Below are positions 1 to 12,480 of a stretch of DNA of 64,000 bases, piece by piece. The translations under genes and the position numbers were made by a program. Every line of letters starts with the position of its first letter. Position 1 is the stretch's first letter. Location of the stretch: NCBI RefSeq assembly GCF_030463535.1, contig NC_132887.1, positions 19,556,443-19,620,442 of the forward strand. The letters are read 5' to 3'. The notes below the pieces were generated by a model. The model saw only the letters and a list, made by a program, of their open reading frames with translations. It was not told the DNA's origin and did not search any database. Origin of the DNA: Salminus brasiliensis. Its lineage: Eukaryota; Chordata; Actinopteri; Characiformes; Bryconidae.

Positions 1-330
1 ATTATTCCACTATTTTGGGGGCATAAAATAAACTTCAATTGGACCTCCCTTTGTTTTTCTCAATAGTGCCTCGTTAACTTTGATCTAAGGAAACATCAAA
101 GTAAACAACATTTTCTGAAAGGCAAACAAAGAGGCAAGGATTGTCTCGTTGACTACTTTTATCTCTCTTGGTTCTTAGTCCTCCTAGTCATTTTTTTCCT
201 GATGCTGCCTCCTTTCCCAAAAGACTCCCAGATGATGACTAGGAAGTTAATTATGATTTATGAGAGGGCTGAATTTGGCCCTAACTTTCAGTTCTCAGTC
301 CCTCATGGGGTGCAGTGTGAGATGTCCTAC
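1..330 (-). other. impg1: impg1 intron 2, partial
   Basis: Intronic sequence from the exon 2 donor to the window edge. No repeat or conserved block recognised. Confidence 0.8.
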
Positions 331-552
331 CTCTCAGTTTGTAGTAGGCTTTATGACTGGAGATGACCTCTGCCATGCTCTCCTGAGGACACACTTTGAC
401 TCCTGTGCTGAACAGCTCCGATCTCTTTGCTCGATGCCTGCTCTGGTCGACTGAGGCTCGTGCAGCGGTTATCTGCCTGACTGGTCGCGCTGCCTCTAGG
501 AAATGCCTGTATCTGACGTTCCTGATCCCTGATAGATCGTCACTCCTGAGGT
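331..552 (-). CDS. impg1: impg1 coding exon 2
   Basis: A 222-bp exon encoding residues 23-96. Its acceptor is TTGGCAG|ACC and its donor is GAGAG|GTAGGA on the minus strand. The family-diagnostic block KRSELFSTGVKVCPQES lies in its 3' half; the 5' half is poorly conserved, as is usual for this region of IMPG1. Confidence 0.9.
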
Positions 553-3500
553 CTGCCAACAAGACAATGTGTGTGTGTGTGTTTTTATGGTTTTGAAGTA
601 ATCAGAGCAGTTTCCGGAAGCAGTTTAATTACACCAAAATACAGCAAAAAGCTGTTAAGTCTAGGCTTGGTATGTTGAACATTCATTTAATAGGATCAGG
701 TCCTTTAAGAAGCACAGGCAGGCTGTTGTAACACAGATGTTAAGTACAATCATTAGGTCGATGAAATCTGTGATGAAGTTGTAGTGCTTTCAGACTGCAT
801 AGTACTGGAAGGTTTAGAGTTATGTTGAAGGATTCTGAGTTAGTCCGCATACCAGTTCATCTTGCAGTAAAGCAGCTCCAGAACATGTTGCTACCAACAC
901 CATGCTTAACAGTCAGTCCAGTATTTGCTTGAGGTCAAATGTCTTACTATTACTCCTCCAAACACATATCTGGTCACTGTGGCAAAAAAGAACAACATAT
1001 TTTTCTCATCAGACCACACAGCTTCTTTCTCCTAGAGGGCTTTCCCTTTGTCTCTGTGGTCAGCGGCAAACTTCAGTCGAGCTGTCGAGCAGTTGATTTT
1101 GGAGTAGGGACTTCTTTCTTGGATGGCAGCTTCTTAGTCTAAGGCAATGTAAAACTTGCTTGACTGTAGACAGTGACACTCGTGTTCCTACAGTTTTCAG
1201 CTCATAGCAAGTCTGTGCCTTGAAGGTTCTTGGGTTCTTCCTAACCATCAAAAACAATTTCCTCTTAGCTGAAAATTATTGTTCTTCTTCCAGACCATGG
1301 CAAAGTGGCTACACCTCCCAGTAGTTTCTACTTACATACAATTTGCAGTTGTTCACAAGTAACTCTAAGAGTCTTTCAGCATCACTGAATCAATCATTTA
1401 AGTGTGTATTTAACCCATATTTAATTTAAATTAATTTAACCAAATATTAGGTGTGCTGTACCTGCAAATTTTAGACCCTGTTCGTTAATCTAATTAGATA
1501 ATTAATAATTAAATTGAAAAACACAAAAAGAATTTACATTTGTTTATTAAATACTTTTAAAGATGTTTGTTGTAACTCATTCTGGCCCAGAAAAAAATGG
1601 TGAGACTGTATAAACGACCAACCACAACTGTATGTGTATGTAGTTTGTGTATGTGCTCACTGTCTGGACAATCAGATGTGTCTTCTGCTTTGTAAGCTGA
1701 TTTAAAACCCGCCTGTTCTTACCTTAAACCTTAAGACAAATAGCTCACAAAAGTAATTACAGTTCCAGATTGCAATCCATGCCAATTCTATTATCTAATT
1801 CCTGCTGGCAAGATCTTGTTGAAGACGTGCTCTGGCACTGGCCTCTACATTAGTGTAAATGTCGGCTGATGCAGCCATCAAAAGATTAGCAAGATTAGCA
1901 AGACTGCAAAGGTAGTAAACCTTTATACTTTATTTATGCACTTTGGACTTACACAGTGCAACTCTCAAAAAAAGTTAGTACTAATAACAGCATTGCCTTT
2001 GTGATTTGTTCTCTTCCACATCAGTGAGTTCCATTACTCATCCACTTTTAGCTGCTTTTAACCGCTATTGTGACTAACATTTCTACCTCTTGCTTCTTTA
2101 AAAGGTAGATTAACCATAGAATTACTCTCCTCAAACGAGGTCACAGCTTATTCCCCTCGAATCCATCCTGTTTGAGGAACAAAATCAGTTCTTGGCCCTT
2201 TTATACCTTCACGTAATGCTGCTGTGTTGCCATGTTGTTATGCAAGCCTAGAGAGCATAGCACATTCAGCAGAACTGTGTTTTTAGGATTGTGTGACCAG
2301 GTGGCAAACTTCAGAGACGTTCTTAAGACATTAAGACCTGCTTAAAGGGAAGCTCACTCTTCTACTAGCATTAGTTTGAGTCCAGTTAAAGGCATAACAG
2401 TAACGTGAACAGAATCAGAACTGATTCTCCATGTATGGCCTACTGAATGTGAATGCCTTTTTTTAAACTAGCAAGCTAAACAATAATAAATAGAAATAAA
2501 TAATGGAAAATACTGAAAAGCTAGTACTTTTTATTTTTATTACATTTGATACATTTTTTTAATCAAAGTGCCAGAGAATGTGGATGTGGGCACAGGGAGG
2601 TTTTGTACAACTGCATGTGACAAATAATGGGTTTGCCCATTGAGCTCTACTTCTTCTGCAATGCAAAACATTGTTATCATCAAACCTTGATGCCATCATC
2701 AAAGAATCTTTTCATTGTGTTCAAAATGTAATGCCCCAAAATGCCTCCCTAAACCCAGTCCATTTGCCCACACTTCAGTTCATCACCCTTCAATTTTTTT
2801 TAACATCATAGACCCTATAATAGAACTCTGTGGGACTGGTTCCAAATAATGCATAGTAGTTTCTGTGTTATGATTAATAACAGACTAATAAACAGAGTTC
2901 AAAGGGTAAAGAATGTTTTTTTTTCCTTCTACTACAAATTGTTCAATCAAGTAATCAAGTTTAATACAGTAATGACTAATGATATGATTGACCACCATAG
3001 CCTGCGCTAAACAACAATGACGGCTGATGGATCAAAATAATGCAACCCATTTGCTTTTCACTGTAAATTGCCCATTACTAGGAACAGCCTCTGTCATTCG
3101 TAGTCTTTGCGTGAGTCAGCTCTCATTTTCTGGCTTGCATCTGCACTCATGCGGTAAGAAATGTAGTCAGGTTTGAGCTTGTACCCTAATTGTTTGCATA
3201 CAGTGAGGGCTATCAAAGCCATGCAATGGTCTCTTCAATGAACACTGACCAAGTGGGGAGGTGAATGACCACTCTCCTGGTCTCTACGATATTGGAGTGC
3301 GCATGTGCAGACATGAGGAGCAGTGATGCTAAATGGGCTGTGCTGTGAGGGCCTCACAGTGCAGCTACAAGCCAGAAAAGATTAGCGTCCCACACGGCCA
3401 TAAACAGAATGCCTTTTGTTTCTGCTCTGCTAATGAAAGGAGCGCACAAACACAACAACCGAACCACACAGGCAAAAAAGAACTGGCTTGAGATGTACTA

Positions 3501-5032
3501 ACGTAGGTCTGTGCTATTGTACAATAGGCTTCTGAGCATATTGTACCAGCCTTTGTACTGAATAGTAAAGGGGAGATGTTGGATGCATATAAAATGGAAA
3601 CTCAATGTTAGTATTTTAGCCAGAGCCTGGCTGAATTTGGTTGTGGGTCCATTCTTTTAGGGTCTGCCTATCTATTCTTCTATAGCATTCGTCAAGCAAA
3701 ATCATTTTGAAGCACAATTGACTTCAAATAGGGAAACAAGCATCAAAGACCTTATAAATGAGGAGACCGGGCACTGTTAGAAATATGAATGGAAGTTCTC
3801 GGAACGCGCGGCATGGTGTCGGTTTAAGGATAAAGTCCCGGCCTGTCAGGGCCTGGTCTTTTGATACTGAAAATAACTGCCCGGTGGTACGCAAAGATGT
3901 CCGCAGAGTGTAGGCAGACCTGCCTATGAGTACTTTGTTAGCATCTCTAGTATTACCACTTTGGGCTCAGCGTGCTTCTAACTACACTAACTTTGGAGAA
4001 GCAGGCAGGACAACGCTCACGATGAGCATAACTGTGTGTAAAATCCTGTAATATTATTCTACCATGTCAGTCTATGTGTTTCTTTCCCTTTAGATACAGG
4101 TTTTGTATCTCCCTGCTCGTCTAGAATCGTCACAAATTCCACTTCCTGACTGCAGGGGGAGCCCAGGAACATGGAATACCAATTGTCCCCTTTCTCTACC
4201 ACAGACGGTTTATGGAGAGTCTGGCTACTTCCTATTTCCCCGTTGTATCAAAAAATGACTGTATAATGCAAGAAGGAGCCCACGAGCGAGTCCTCAATGA
4301 GTCCTCAATTTCTTTAAAGTTGGACAGTAGAATGATGCATTTTATTAAAAAAAAGCAAAGACCAATGGTATATTTCTATTTTTCTGCTGCAAATGGATTT
4401 TGAGCAACGCAGACGCTAGCATTACTGCTACTGCAGTGCTGACTAGCTGGCGAGCTGACGCTGGAGTTGTAAAGCTTTAAAAATGAGTGCATTTTTAGTG
4501 TGAAAATAATTAATCATATTTCTCAAATCCTCCACATTAGCGCATTCATTTTGGACTCGCCCAGGAGCGCCCCCTAGTGTCTGACAAACCTGGAAGACAT
4601 TCTCAAGTGGTAATTCTCTTCTCTACATGTTCTCTGTCTTTACTTCCAAGAGTCCAAAACACTTTAAATAAGCTAAAAGCCAAACAAGCCAACTTTTAGT
4701 CATTATAACAAGCCAATTTTTATGTCTTAATACAGAAACGCTAACAACAACAAGTGTTACATCTGTACCATCATTTAAACCATTAGCAGATGTAGAAGAA
4801 GGTAGGTTATGAAAAAAGGGCTTAAAAATCAATAATATATCTTTCACAGACTGAGAACACTTTTCCTGGGCTTCAATTAAACTTCACGAAAGGATGCAGA
4901 CAAATCTAGCAAACACCATTCTGTAAACAGCATTAGACCTCTCCCCTGAGTGCTGGCTAGCTTACCTTTGATTCTGGTGGCTTGGAGGGTAAACAAGAAC
5001 AGGGTGAAGAATAGTCCTGTTTTTAATGGCAT
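331..5032 (-). CDS. impg1: impg1, interphotoreceptor matrix proteoglycan 1, 5' part (exons 1-2; leaves window on the left)
   Basis: IMPG1 (SPACR) is a secreted hyaluronan-binding proteoglycan of the matrix around photoreceptors. Two coding exons are visible: 4966-5032 (ATG at 5032-5030) and 331-552. They join in phase 1 and give 96 residues. Residues 1-22 form a hydrophobic signal peptide (TGLFFTLFLFTLQA). Residues 62-96 contain HRAKRS, a dibasic site at K65-R66, then TGVKVCPQES with C77 and AYYKLR; this block closely resembles mammalian IMPG1 as remembered and fits it better than IMPG2. The exon 2 donor leaves a G, so the next codon can be Val, as in the family's RVCQ continuation. The remaining exons (SEA and EGF-like regions) must lie beyond position 1. 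htr1b, its human neighbour, follows on the same strand. A teleost impg1 paralogue suffix cannot be assigned from this fragment. Confidence 0.9.
845..1420 (-). mobile_element. Tc1/mariner-like transposon relic
   Basis: On the minus strand, 1060-1257 decodes to a decayed N-terminal Tc1-type transposase segment: KNPRT, then VSLSTVKQVLH (the second helix-turn-helix), then HPRKKSLLQNQ, matching the usual RKKPLL block. The downstream sequence at 870-1050 carries recognisable transposase-derived phrases from the DDE region. It is non-functional: short open segments, no full catalytic domain, no clear terminal repeats. Confidence 0.75.
4130..4470. repeat. diverged dispersed repeat, copy A
   Basis: 4250-4460 shares blocks with 6430-6710, including AAAAATGACTGT, AGTAGAATGATG, CTGCAAATGGATTTTG and GGCGAGCTGACGCTGGAG. 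It is preceded at 4150-4172 by CTGCAGGGGGAGCCCAGGA, which recurs at 48776 and inverted at 41244. The family could not be named. Confidence 0.6.
4966..5032 (-). CDS. impg1: impg1 coding exon 1 (signal peptide)
   Basis: Encodes residues 1-22 plus the first base of codon 23. The donor reads AAAG|GTAAGC on the minus strand. The start was chosen because it opens a classic signal peptide and the exon joins exon 2 in phase 1, reproducing an (I/T)KD junction like the mammalian protein's TKD. Confidence 0.85.
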
Positions 5033-6185
5033 GATGCACTCCTTTAGTTCCTTTTGGATGCAAAGCCGGTCATTTGGGGAAGAAGGTGGAAGCGGTCTTC
5101 AGTGACTTATCTGAGGTCCACTGGGGGACGGCGTATGCTTCCACAGACGCTGTGTCCAGGTTTCCATAGAAAGGCCAGAGGGCTGACGAGTGCTCGGGAA
5201 AGGTGCAGATCTCTGGGTGAGGATTTCGATCCCTAAGGGCAGCTGTAGTGTGTCCTGGTACAGGCTGTAACCTGTGGCTGAGAGAGTGCGTGTGAATGTG
5301 GGCTTGGATGTGTACTTGGAGGATGGGTGTCACAGGAGTGAGAAGGTTAAAGATGCAGCCTCTCGACTAATCTGTTTACCACCCACCCGCGCCTAATCTC
5401 TCAGGGTCCACGTGGCTGACTATCTTCATCCTGTTAGTGGCTTTCTGGAGGAACATCTGCCAGCCCAAGTCTTCAACGCCCAAGCCTCTGCAGACCAGCC
5501 CTCTTTCTTTCTCTCCTTCTTTCTCAGTCCAGAGCTGCAGAGAGCTCCCCTTTAGACTGGCCTGTTGAGCATGGATTCCTCTGCCCCCTGCCAAACCTTT
5601 GCCGGCTTCCAAGAGGAGGTCCGCTGAGCCCTGTGCGTCATGGGAGGGACAGTGTGGTGTCTCTTTTCTGTTAGAGAGGCCAGTGTCTGACACCAGGAGT
5701 GTGTGACTGCTCCTTTTGTGGCGTATGGTGGCATTCACGCTTGCCACTGGTTAGAGGATTACTAGGCCACAGCTCTTGTTAGCATTTCATCCCCTTAAAT
5801 AAGCTTTTGCGGCACAAATCCATTCAAGCACTTCCACAGAACTAGATTTCACACACTGAACCTTTCACTTCCAAAATAGAATAACCGAGGCCATTTATAG
5901 TAGTTGTGTGTTGTGTGTGCTGCCCAACAAATGTGAAATGTAATAGCTACATCAACGGTACGACTGAAATTCAGCTCTAAGGCAAATGTTTAGAAGGAAC
6001 ATAGGTAATACTGTGTACATATCAGCCAACATCAGGTTCACTTACAATACAATATACTTGGCTGGACAAGAATAGATCTTTAGAGCTATTTTTCACAGTT
6101 TAACAGTTGTGTAATTGCTGCCCTTTGTCTTTGTAGGGCAGCGCAGCCGAGCTGCTTAACTGATTTGTATTCATTTTGATGCAGC
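5033..6185. other. impg1 5' flank / start of intergenic region
   Basis: Includes the presumed 5' UTR and promoter of impg1. It is relatively GC-rich between 5080 and 5740. No TATA box or recognised exon. The open frames here show no protein family resemblance. Confidence 0.5.
5360..5405 (-). promoter_or_regulatory. paired CTAATCT motifs upstream of impg1 (possible CRX/OTX sites)
   Basis: CTAATCT occurs at 5367-5373 and 5393-5399, 26 bp apart and about 340-370 bp upstream of the impg1 start codon. TAATC is the core bound by the photoreceptor homeodomain factors CRX/OTX, and impg1 is expected to be a photoreceptor gene. Function is inferred; a five-base core is common by chance. Confidence 0.3.
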
Positions 6186-6189
6186 CTTA

Positions 6190-6381
6190 TAATTATTTCA
6201 TGAAATTGCTGTAAATGGATCCATTTTGCAAATTAGGTGATAGTTTTGCTATTTCCCTCACGTTACTGTTACCCAACTGCTGTGAAACATTGCATCATTT
6301 AGGAACTGAATTAGTGAGGTAATGTGATGAAAGGGATTTTATGGAGAATTCCTCTAATGTAAGCTTTTGTGACACTGGTCC
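6190..6381. repeat. direct repeat copy 1 (pair with 6752-6935)
   Basis: About 190 bp beginning at ATAATTATTTCATGAAAT and containing GTAAATGGATCCATTTTGCA. It aligns almost base for base with 6752-6935, offset 563 bp, with scattered substitutions and small indels. Confidence 0.85.
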
Positions 6382-6429
6382 CAAAATGAATCAGATATCA
6401 GATTTATGACAATATATAGATTTCCGCCG

Positions 6430-6750
6430 TAGTATCCAAAAATGACTGTGAAACGCCAGAGATAGCCCCAGAACCCTCAATGAATGGGGCTGAATGGAGC
6501 TAAACGGCTAAAAACTCAAAGTTAAAATAGTGTCTAACCACTTGTCCAGGATCTTCCTTTCATTTTGGAGAGTAGAATGATGTATTTCACCAAAAAAGCT
6601 AATACAACATACCTGTATATTTCCATATTTCTACAGCAAATGGATTTTGGGCAGTAGAGACTGATACTGAATGCTTACTGATTGGCAAGCTGATGCTGGA
6701 GCTGAAAAAATTGGTGCTGTTCTGTGTTGAGGAAATGTGTGGATTTTCAG
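6430..6750. repeat. diverged dispersed repeat, copy B (related to 4200-4470)
   Basis: Lies between the two direct repeats. It shares the ATGACTGT, AGTAGAATGATG and CTACAGCAAATGGATTTTGGGCAG blocks with copy A in the impg1 intron. It may be the insert, or part of the unit, that separates the flanking direct repeats. Confidence 0.6.
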
Positions 6751-6751
6751 C

Positions 6752-6935
6752 ATAATTGTTTCCTGAAATCACAGTAAATGGATCCATTTTGCAAATTAGG
6801 TGATAGTTTTGCTATTTCTGTCACGGTATTGTCACCCAACTGCTGTGAAACATTGCATCATTTCGGAACTGAATTCTTAAGGGTAAAATGATGGAAAGGA
6901 ATTTTATGAAAAATTCCTCTAATCTGACACTGGTC
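6752..6935. repeat. direct repeat copy 2 (pair with 6190-6381)
   Basis: Second copy of the duplicated 185-190 bp block, ending at TCTAATCTGACACTGGTC. Divergence from copy 1 is about a tenth by eye, so the duplication is not recent. Confidence 0.85.
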
Positions 6936-7639
6936 ACATAAAGAATCTTTGTGTATATATATGGATTAAATACTATATTAGAATATATCGAATTCCTTTA
7001 TATCCAACATATCACTGCTGTCATGCAAAAACCTTATATCTTAATTTTTGATGGTTTTGCATTTTTTGACATCTGATCTGATCTAATTGTTCTGGGTCAG
7101 TGGGCCAATAGAAATGCTCCAAATTGGAATTAATTTTTTTTCTTTCCATTTACTTGACCCAGTTGACCCAATTCAGTCAGGATTAGTTTTACCTGGGGAG
7201 GCAGGGTATGTCAAATGTAATTTTACTACAGGACGTCAAAATCCATGTAAAATCTATGACTGATTCACATGGGATAATGAATCTCGGCACATGAGATGGG
7301 AGTAGCTGCTCGATTTACACACTGCATCACTTCTAAAACAACGTAGTGATAACCAATCTTATAACCCACTTATGGTTATAATGAAATTTAGTTAATCACA
7401 CGTATGTAGGCCATAGGCTATGCTACACAGTGACTTGCTTAAAGTTGCCAGAAGCGTCACACCTGTGGGGAGTCTTTTGGTTTGACTGAGGTTTGCCACA
7501 GACTTGTATCCACAGGATATTTACCCACACGTCAATTCGCAAGGGATTATTTCAACCTGAGGTTATTTATTTTTACTCATAGTTTTACAAAAGGTAAAAA
7601 TCACAGATGCAGGAGCATGCAGTCTGCAAAAGAATGCCC

Positions 7640-7735
7640 AACACAGTGCATTTGAGCATTTCTATTGGTTCATTGATCATTTCTTGACACAATATAAAAA
7701 ATAACTGTCAGGGTTATGACAGTTTTATATACTGA
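7640..7735. repeat. short dispersed repeat fragment (GAGCATTTCTATTGGT family)
   Basis: Begins GAGCATTTCTATTGGTTCAT. The same start is seen at 16068, and related inner segments occur at 9090-9170, 16058-16260 and 35925-36050. The family shape suggests a non-autonomous element; no terminal structure is intact here. Confidence 0.6.
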
Positions 7736-8829
7736 TGTTTACTTACATGTTTACTACATATGTACATAAGCCCATTTCTTTGAGCAGCCTATTGGACACT
7801 TTAACTCCACCTGGTTTGTGATTTCACACAGCAAATCATAGCCAGCCATTAGAAGCAGAATGGTGTTGCACTGGTTCTTATTGCTCATTAGAGAGCATTC
7901 ATTGCTGGAGTTAAAAGGTTTAGAAAACCCCCAAGGGAGCAGAGCTCTTGTTGAGCGTCCATCGCACAGAATCAATGAAAAGCCATGATCACATCAAGTG
8001 TACCAGCTCACCGGCAAATCCCTCTGGCCAGTACGGGATTGCCTGAATTCATCTGCCCAGTAGGAGGTTGAGTCGCGAACTGCATGACTCCCTGCCGGCT
8101 TAATTTACCCAGCAAAACTGGCAATCCCATTCGAACAAAAGCCCAAAATGCAGTGTCCATTGTGTCAGTGATGTATTTTTCTCCTGGCTGTGTTATGCGT
8201 TGACAAGACGGTCTGTGACAACTCAAGCACAGCTTATGCAGTAGGACGCATGCCATTTGCATTCAAAAGTCAGGAAAAAGCACTCCATTGACCTCCCAGT
8301 GTTTAGCTGTCGTTGGGATGTTTCTTGCTTTTTGAGGGGTAGAAAATAAAACCCTGTAAAATAAAAGTCATGCAAAGATGTTTGACCTCTTCACCTGTAC
8401 TGATGACTTTAATCACTGGCCAATCAAAAGGGCCGGCTTCAATTAAGGCAGGTCGTAGGTGTGATTGTGCATCTGTCTAGAGTTATCACATCTCCCCAGA
8501 GAGCGCTCTCCTGTGTGTGTGTCTGAAAGGAGTGGGCTGAGGGAATGAGTTTTCACTCCTCTGTTTCTTGTAAATGGGCTTTACTAAAATCTGTTGATTT
8601 CCTTTTTAACTGGCCTGAAGCAGCTCAGGGTAGTCAGCTTTTTAGTTAAAATATTGATTGGTTTTAATATAGTGCTATATTACAAAAGTAATATAACCCA
8701 ATAGATATATGTATAGGGAGAGCAAGTGACAAAGTTTTATAATGGGTGGATCAAAAGAAACTTTCACACTCACTTCCATAAAAAGGTTTTGTGTTTCTTA
8801 TCCTGAAAAAAGTATATTTTTACAGTCTG

Positions 8830-8935
8830 GTAGTGTTCCATTAACACTGTGAGTTCATTTGACACAGTGTTGTGTCAAATATCAGTGTTGATTTAACACT
8901 GGTAAATTAGCTGTGTATATATATTGGAATTTACA
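8830..8935. repeat. palindromic AACACTG / TTGACAC repeat
   Basis: ATTTGACAC and GTGTCAAAT form a perfect 9-bp inverted repeat around AGTGTT (about 8858-8881), flanked by outward AACACTG and CAGTGTT copies. This is typical of short inverted-repeat elements in fish intergenic DNA. Confidence 0.55.
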
Positions 8936-9084
8936 CACATTACACACCACACTGTACAGTTATGCAGATGTTCCACAGCAACTTATAAAGCTGTTTAGTC
9001 ATAGTCAGAAGACCCAAAGCTAGTGGCAATGGACCCTGAATTCCTGAGCTCTGACACTATACACATTACACATGGTGGAACCAT

Positions 9085-9175
9085 TTTATTATTATTCTTA
9101 TATTAAAAACGGACAAACATTTAGATATATGTTTTTAATTGGACAAGAGTTAACATATTGCTTGCAGAATTTATC
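9085..9175. repeat. fragment of the GAGCATTTCTATTGGT repeat family
   Basis: Contains AAAACGGACAAACATTTAGATATATG followed by TTTTTAATTGGACA, close to 35985-36035 (CGGACAAAAAATTAGATACATGG...TTTTCATTGG). No coding potential. Confidence 0.5.
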
Positions 9176-10934
9176 AAGACAAAAAACATTGAAGCTGTTT
9201 AACTACATGAAAATGCTTTTACTTTGTTCAGTTCAGGTTGAGAACAGTAATGATGCTCATGATATGGTACACATTTATGTTGTAGGCAGCATGTTGTAAA
9301 CCCCTCTTTTCTATTTTAAGGCACTCCACCTTAAAATAGTGTCTGATATATTTACCAGAGAAGTGAAGAGATGAAGAAGACTTCTGGTGTAACTTTCTTA
9401 ACATTTCTGCCAAATCCTTTCAGCTGTCGTGATTAGAGTCACCGACTGACAGGCTGATAGACAGCTCCACTGACAGGCTGGTTGAGCCTGACGTTCTTGT
9501 ACAATTCCTGACATGTCCTCAGCTCCAGGGTACCCCTGTGGGCGATCTTTGGTACTACACAGCTTTGAGACGGTGTGTAAGGCTGTAAAGTCAACTGCTA
9601 ATTGGATGTTTTGAAATATATCACTTCACCATTATGATTCTGGTCATCAGCAGGTCAGAATTACTGAGGCATTTTTGTGAATAAGAAAGTGATTAAAAAG
9701 CATTGTTCTATTTTTTTACACCCATTTCTTACTCGATCAAAACTGTGAAATATGTAGAATGTAATAAAATTTAAGCATATTTATTGTCAGCATATGTATA
9801 TCAGGTGCCTGAAAAACAGCTCTGGTCCTTCTTCACAAAAAGAAACATGCTAAGCAGAAGTTAACATTGGAATAGTTTTTTTTAATCCAAAAATTGAGAA
9901 AGTTATCACAGGTGAACAGGATGAAGTTTATCACTGAATTAGCGACTTTCCAGGTCTGTAAAAGCACTCTGTTCTGTTTGCTTGACAGAAATAATGAATA
10001 AAGTAGATCAAGAACCCCTCCTAGAGTGACCGAAATGCCAGTAGTATGCGATCGAATTTCAGTCTGACTAACCGGAGTTACATTCGACCAAATGAATGTA
10101 GCTAAAATTTCATACTAGTCACCTGAAGTGACCAGATGTAAACGGGTTCAATCACTACACTTTAAAGAAAACCTTGCTCCACGTTGTCTTGGATCTAGTT
10201 ACTGGGATATGGCCTTGTGACATCACACATCATTTCACAACAGACAGTGACATTTAAAAGAGCTAGCTGTTAAGTCATTACCTCACTCAGCAACAGAAGA
10301 AATATGTAAGCATTAGTTATTGTTACTGAAATTAACCTCCGATCCCTTTCATTGCTACTGTTCTTGCAAAGTGAAATACTGATCACTGCAGACTGCTCTG
10401 AAATCAGGCATCTGCTCGGAGAACGTGAAGCATAATTTAAACTGTCAGCTCACACAAAGCCTGACACGATGACACAGAAACAAAGAATTGAGTGGACTGA
10501 AAGCCCCCTCAGCGAGAGACAGCCCTGCAGACTGCTTAACGAGTTCAGTGTGAACATGGCTGCTCTGGCCAGTGAGGGCACTCCAAATGTGTGCCTGCGC
10601 TGAGGAGTCCAGACAAGTTCAGACTGCCCTAGGGAATCTGCCAAGACCCAGCAGACTGGTGGCTAAGAGGTCATGCTCTCAGTGCTGGAGAATTACACTC
10701 CTGAACGCAGACGCAGACTGCTAAAGGTCTCCTTGAGGAGTTCTGTAATTTACTATTTTTGCAAGCAAAGTGTCAGAGCTTACATGTGGAATCAGGCAGT
10801 GTGGAGCTGTACCTCGATACACTCTCAGCGTTCTCTCTCAGCTTTCTGGGATGCTGTTCCAACAGGCTTGAAGATGTTCCATCTATCTTCATCTCTGGTT
10901 CTTTCTGCTCAGGGTCACGGTGGGTCTTGAGCTT

Positions 10935-11180
10935 ACCTGAAATCATTGGTGCTCAAGGCAGGAATCATTGGTACCAATTGGACAGGGCACCAGTCCATCA
11001 CAGGGTACCACACACACCCAGTGGGCCATTTAGCATAGCCAGTTTACCTACCATGTGTTTCTGAGTGGTGGAAGGAAACTGGACTTCCCAGAGGAAACCC
11101 ACACAACCCAAGTTAGGATTAAGCCCACAAGCCCAGGTCCCTGACACTGTCCAGCACACATACTACCTGCTTGGCCACTG
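10935..11180 (+). repeat. LINE/SINE-type retroposon 3' fragment
   Basis: Contains a chain of phrases seen in a widespread fish retroposon tail: GGACAGGGCACCAGTCCATC, ACAGGGTACCACACACACCCA, GGTGGAAGGAAACTGGA and CCCAGAGGAAACCCACACA. It is probably L2-like; the name is from memory. No reverse transcriptase sequence accompanies it. Confidence 0.6.
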
Positions 11181-12480
11181 TGCCATCCTTGAAGAGTTCA
11201 TTATGCTAAATACTGTATATGCTACATTTGCTGAGCACCTGTGGGCCACTGGAGAACCACTTGGTGGAGGGTGTGTATGTGTGTGTGTGTTTTTTTGTGG
11301 ACATAAATTCCATAAAATGCACCATTTGTGGCGGGTAGTGTATGAAATAAAACTTGGCCCAATGGAAGAATATGAACAGTAAACACTGAATCACGAATCG
11401 ATCAGAAGACTTTAAATGTAAAACATGTCCCTGAAATGTGGTTTTCTGAACTCCTACAACCCAACTTAATATTCCAGATTATTTTCCAGCAGTCTGCTAT
11501 TGATTCATACAGGCAGGAACATCTAGTAATTGAAATTCCAAACACAGATGAGTGTAACTAAGAATTCTGAAAATACACCAGCCAGAATTGATGCGGCCCT
11601 TCCTTGCAACTCAGCACTGAAAACACTTCTTCAGTCTCTGGCTTTAATTGTGCTATATTTCCCCAGGCACTGCATGCTTGGTGGAGCATGTGCCAAAAAA
11701 AGCTTACTGCATGCTTTAAATCTTTGAAAAATTGCAGAAGCGTTTGTAATTTATGAAAGTGCAATTTACAAAAGTTGCCAACCCATACAATGGATGACAG
11801 CTCCAAAGCGCTTATGCCTAGAGCATTCCCAGCCTTAAGCAATTCTCACCAGTTCTTAAGAAAAGAATACACATTGAGAAGACACATCACTATGATATAA
11901 TATAACCAGAGCAGAAGATGCAATCAACTGTAACACAACAAATGTAGGAGATGGAGCTAATCAGCGAATGCAGACAATTATTCCCCTTGTCGAATCAGTG
12001 ATGAGCTTGTTTCTGACATTCAACAGTTTTGGCAGATAGAACCCTGTAATTCATAGGCCTTCTTATGTCTATGGCAACATCCACAGCTCTTTTGACTGTG
12101 AATCCTTGGCCAAGAAGATCTACAGTTTGGATGTCTCAAACGAGTGGCAGCTGCCTTGATGAGTCAGTGTGAGAAAGCAGATGGCACCTGTAAACAAATT
12201 AGGTGTGAATGATGAGCTGAAGTTAGCAGTTCATCACAACATTGCCAAGATAACATCAGCTGACTAGTAGCTGATCAGGTAATGATAACTGTTAGCATCC
12301 CCTGCTCCAAAATAAAGCATTTTAAAAATGCTAGAATGAGCATCCTAAGCATGCTGGGGACTGTAGCTCAAGACGGGCCTTTGTGACTGGACCTCTTTGC
12401 ATCTTTCACTAGACCCCTTGTATTAGTACTAATACTACATTAGTGCAGTCACACATGCCCAGCTATGGTTATGTTATCAA
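11181..12480. other. intergenic, nothing firm
   Basis: No gene or named repeat recognised. 11940-12180 is low in simple repeats and may be conserved non-coding DNA, but nothing specific supports that. Confidence 0.5.

Larger units (their letters stand above)
553..4965 (-). other. impg1: impg1 intron 1
   Basis: A 4.4-kb intron. It carries a Tc1-like relic (about 845-1420) and a diverged dispersed repeat (about 4200-4470, related to 6430-6760). The rest looks like single-copy AT-rich DNA. No extra exon recognised. Confidence 0.8.
6936..10930. other. intergenic, mostly unannotated
   Basis: AT-rich single-copy-looking DNA apart from the short repeats at 7640, 8830 and 9085. Open frames on both strands (for example 8008-8262 and 10450-10644) show no recognisable domain or splice context. 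Confidence 0.6.

Noticed and set aside
5376-5747. 123-codon minus-strand frame upstream of impg1
   Set aside because: No recognised domain; overlaps another frame on the same strand; the 5' flank of impg1 is the simpler reading.
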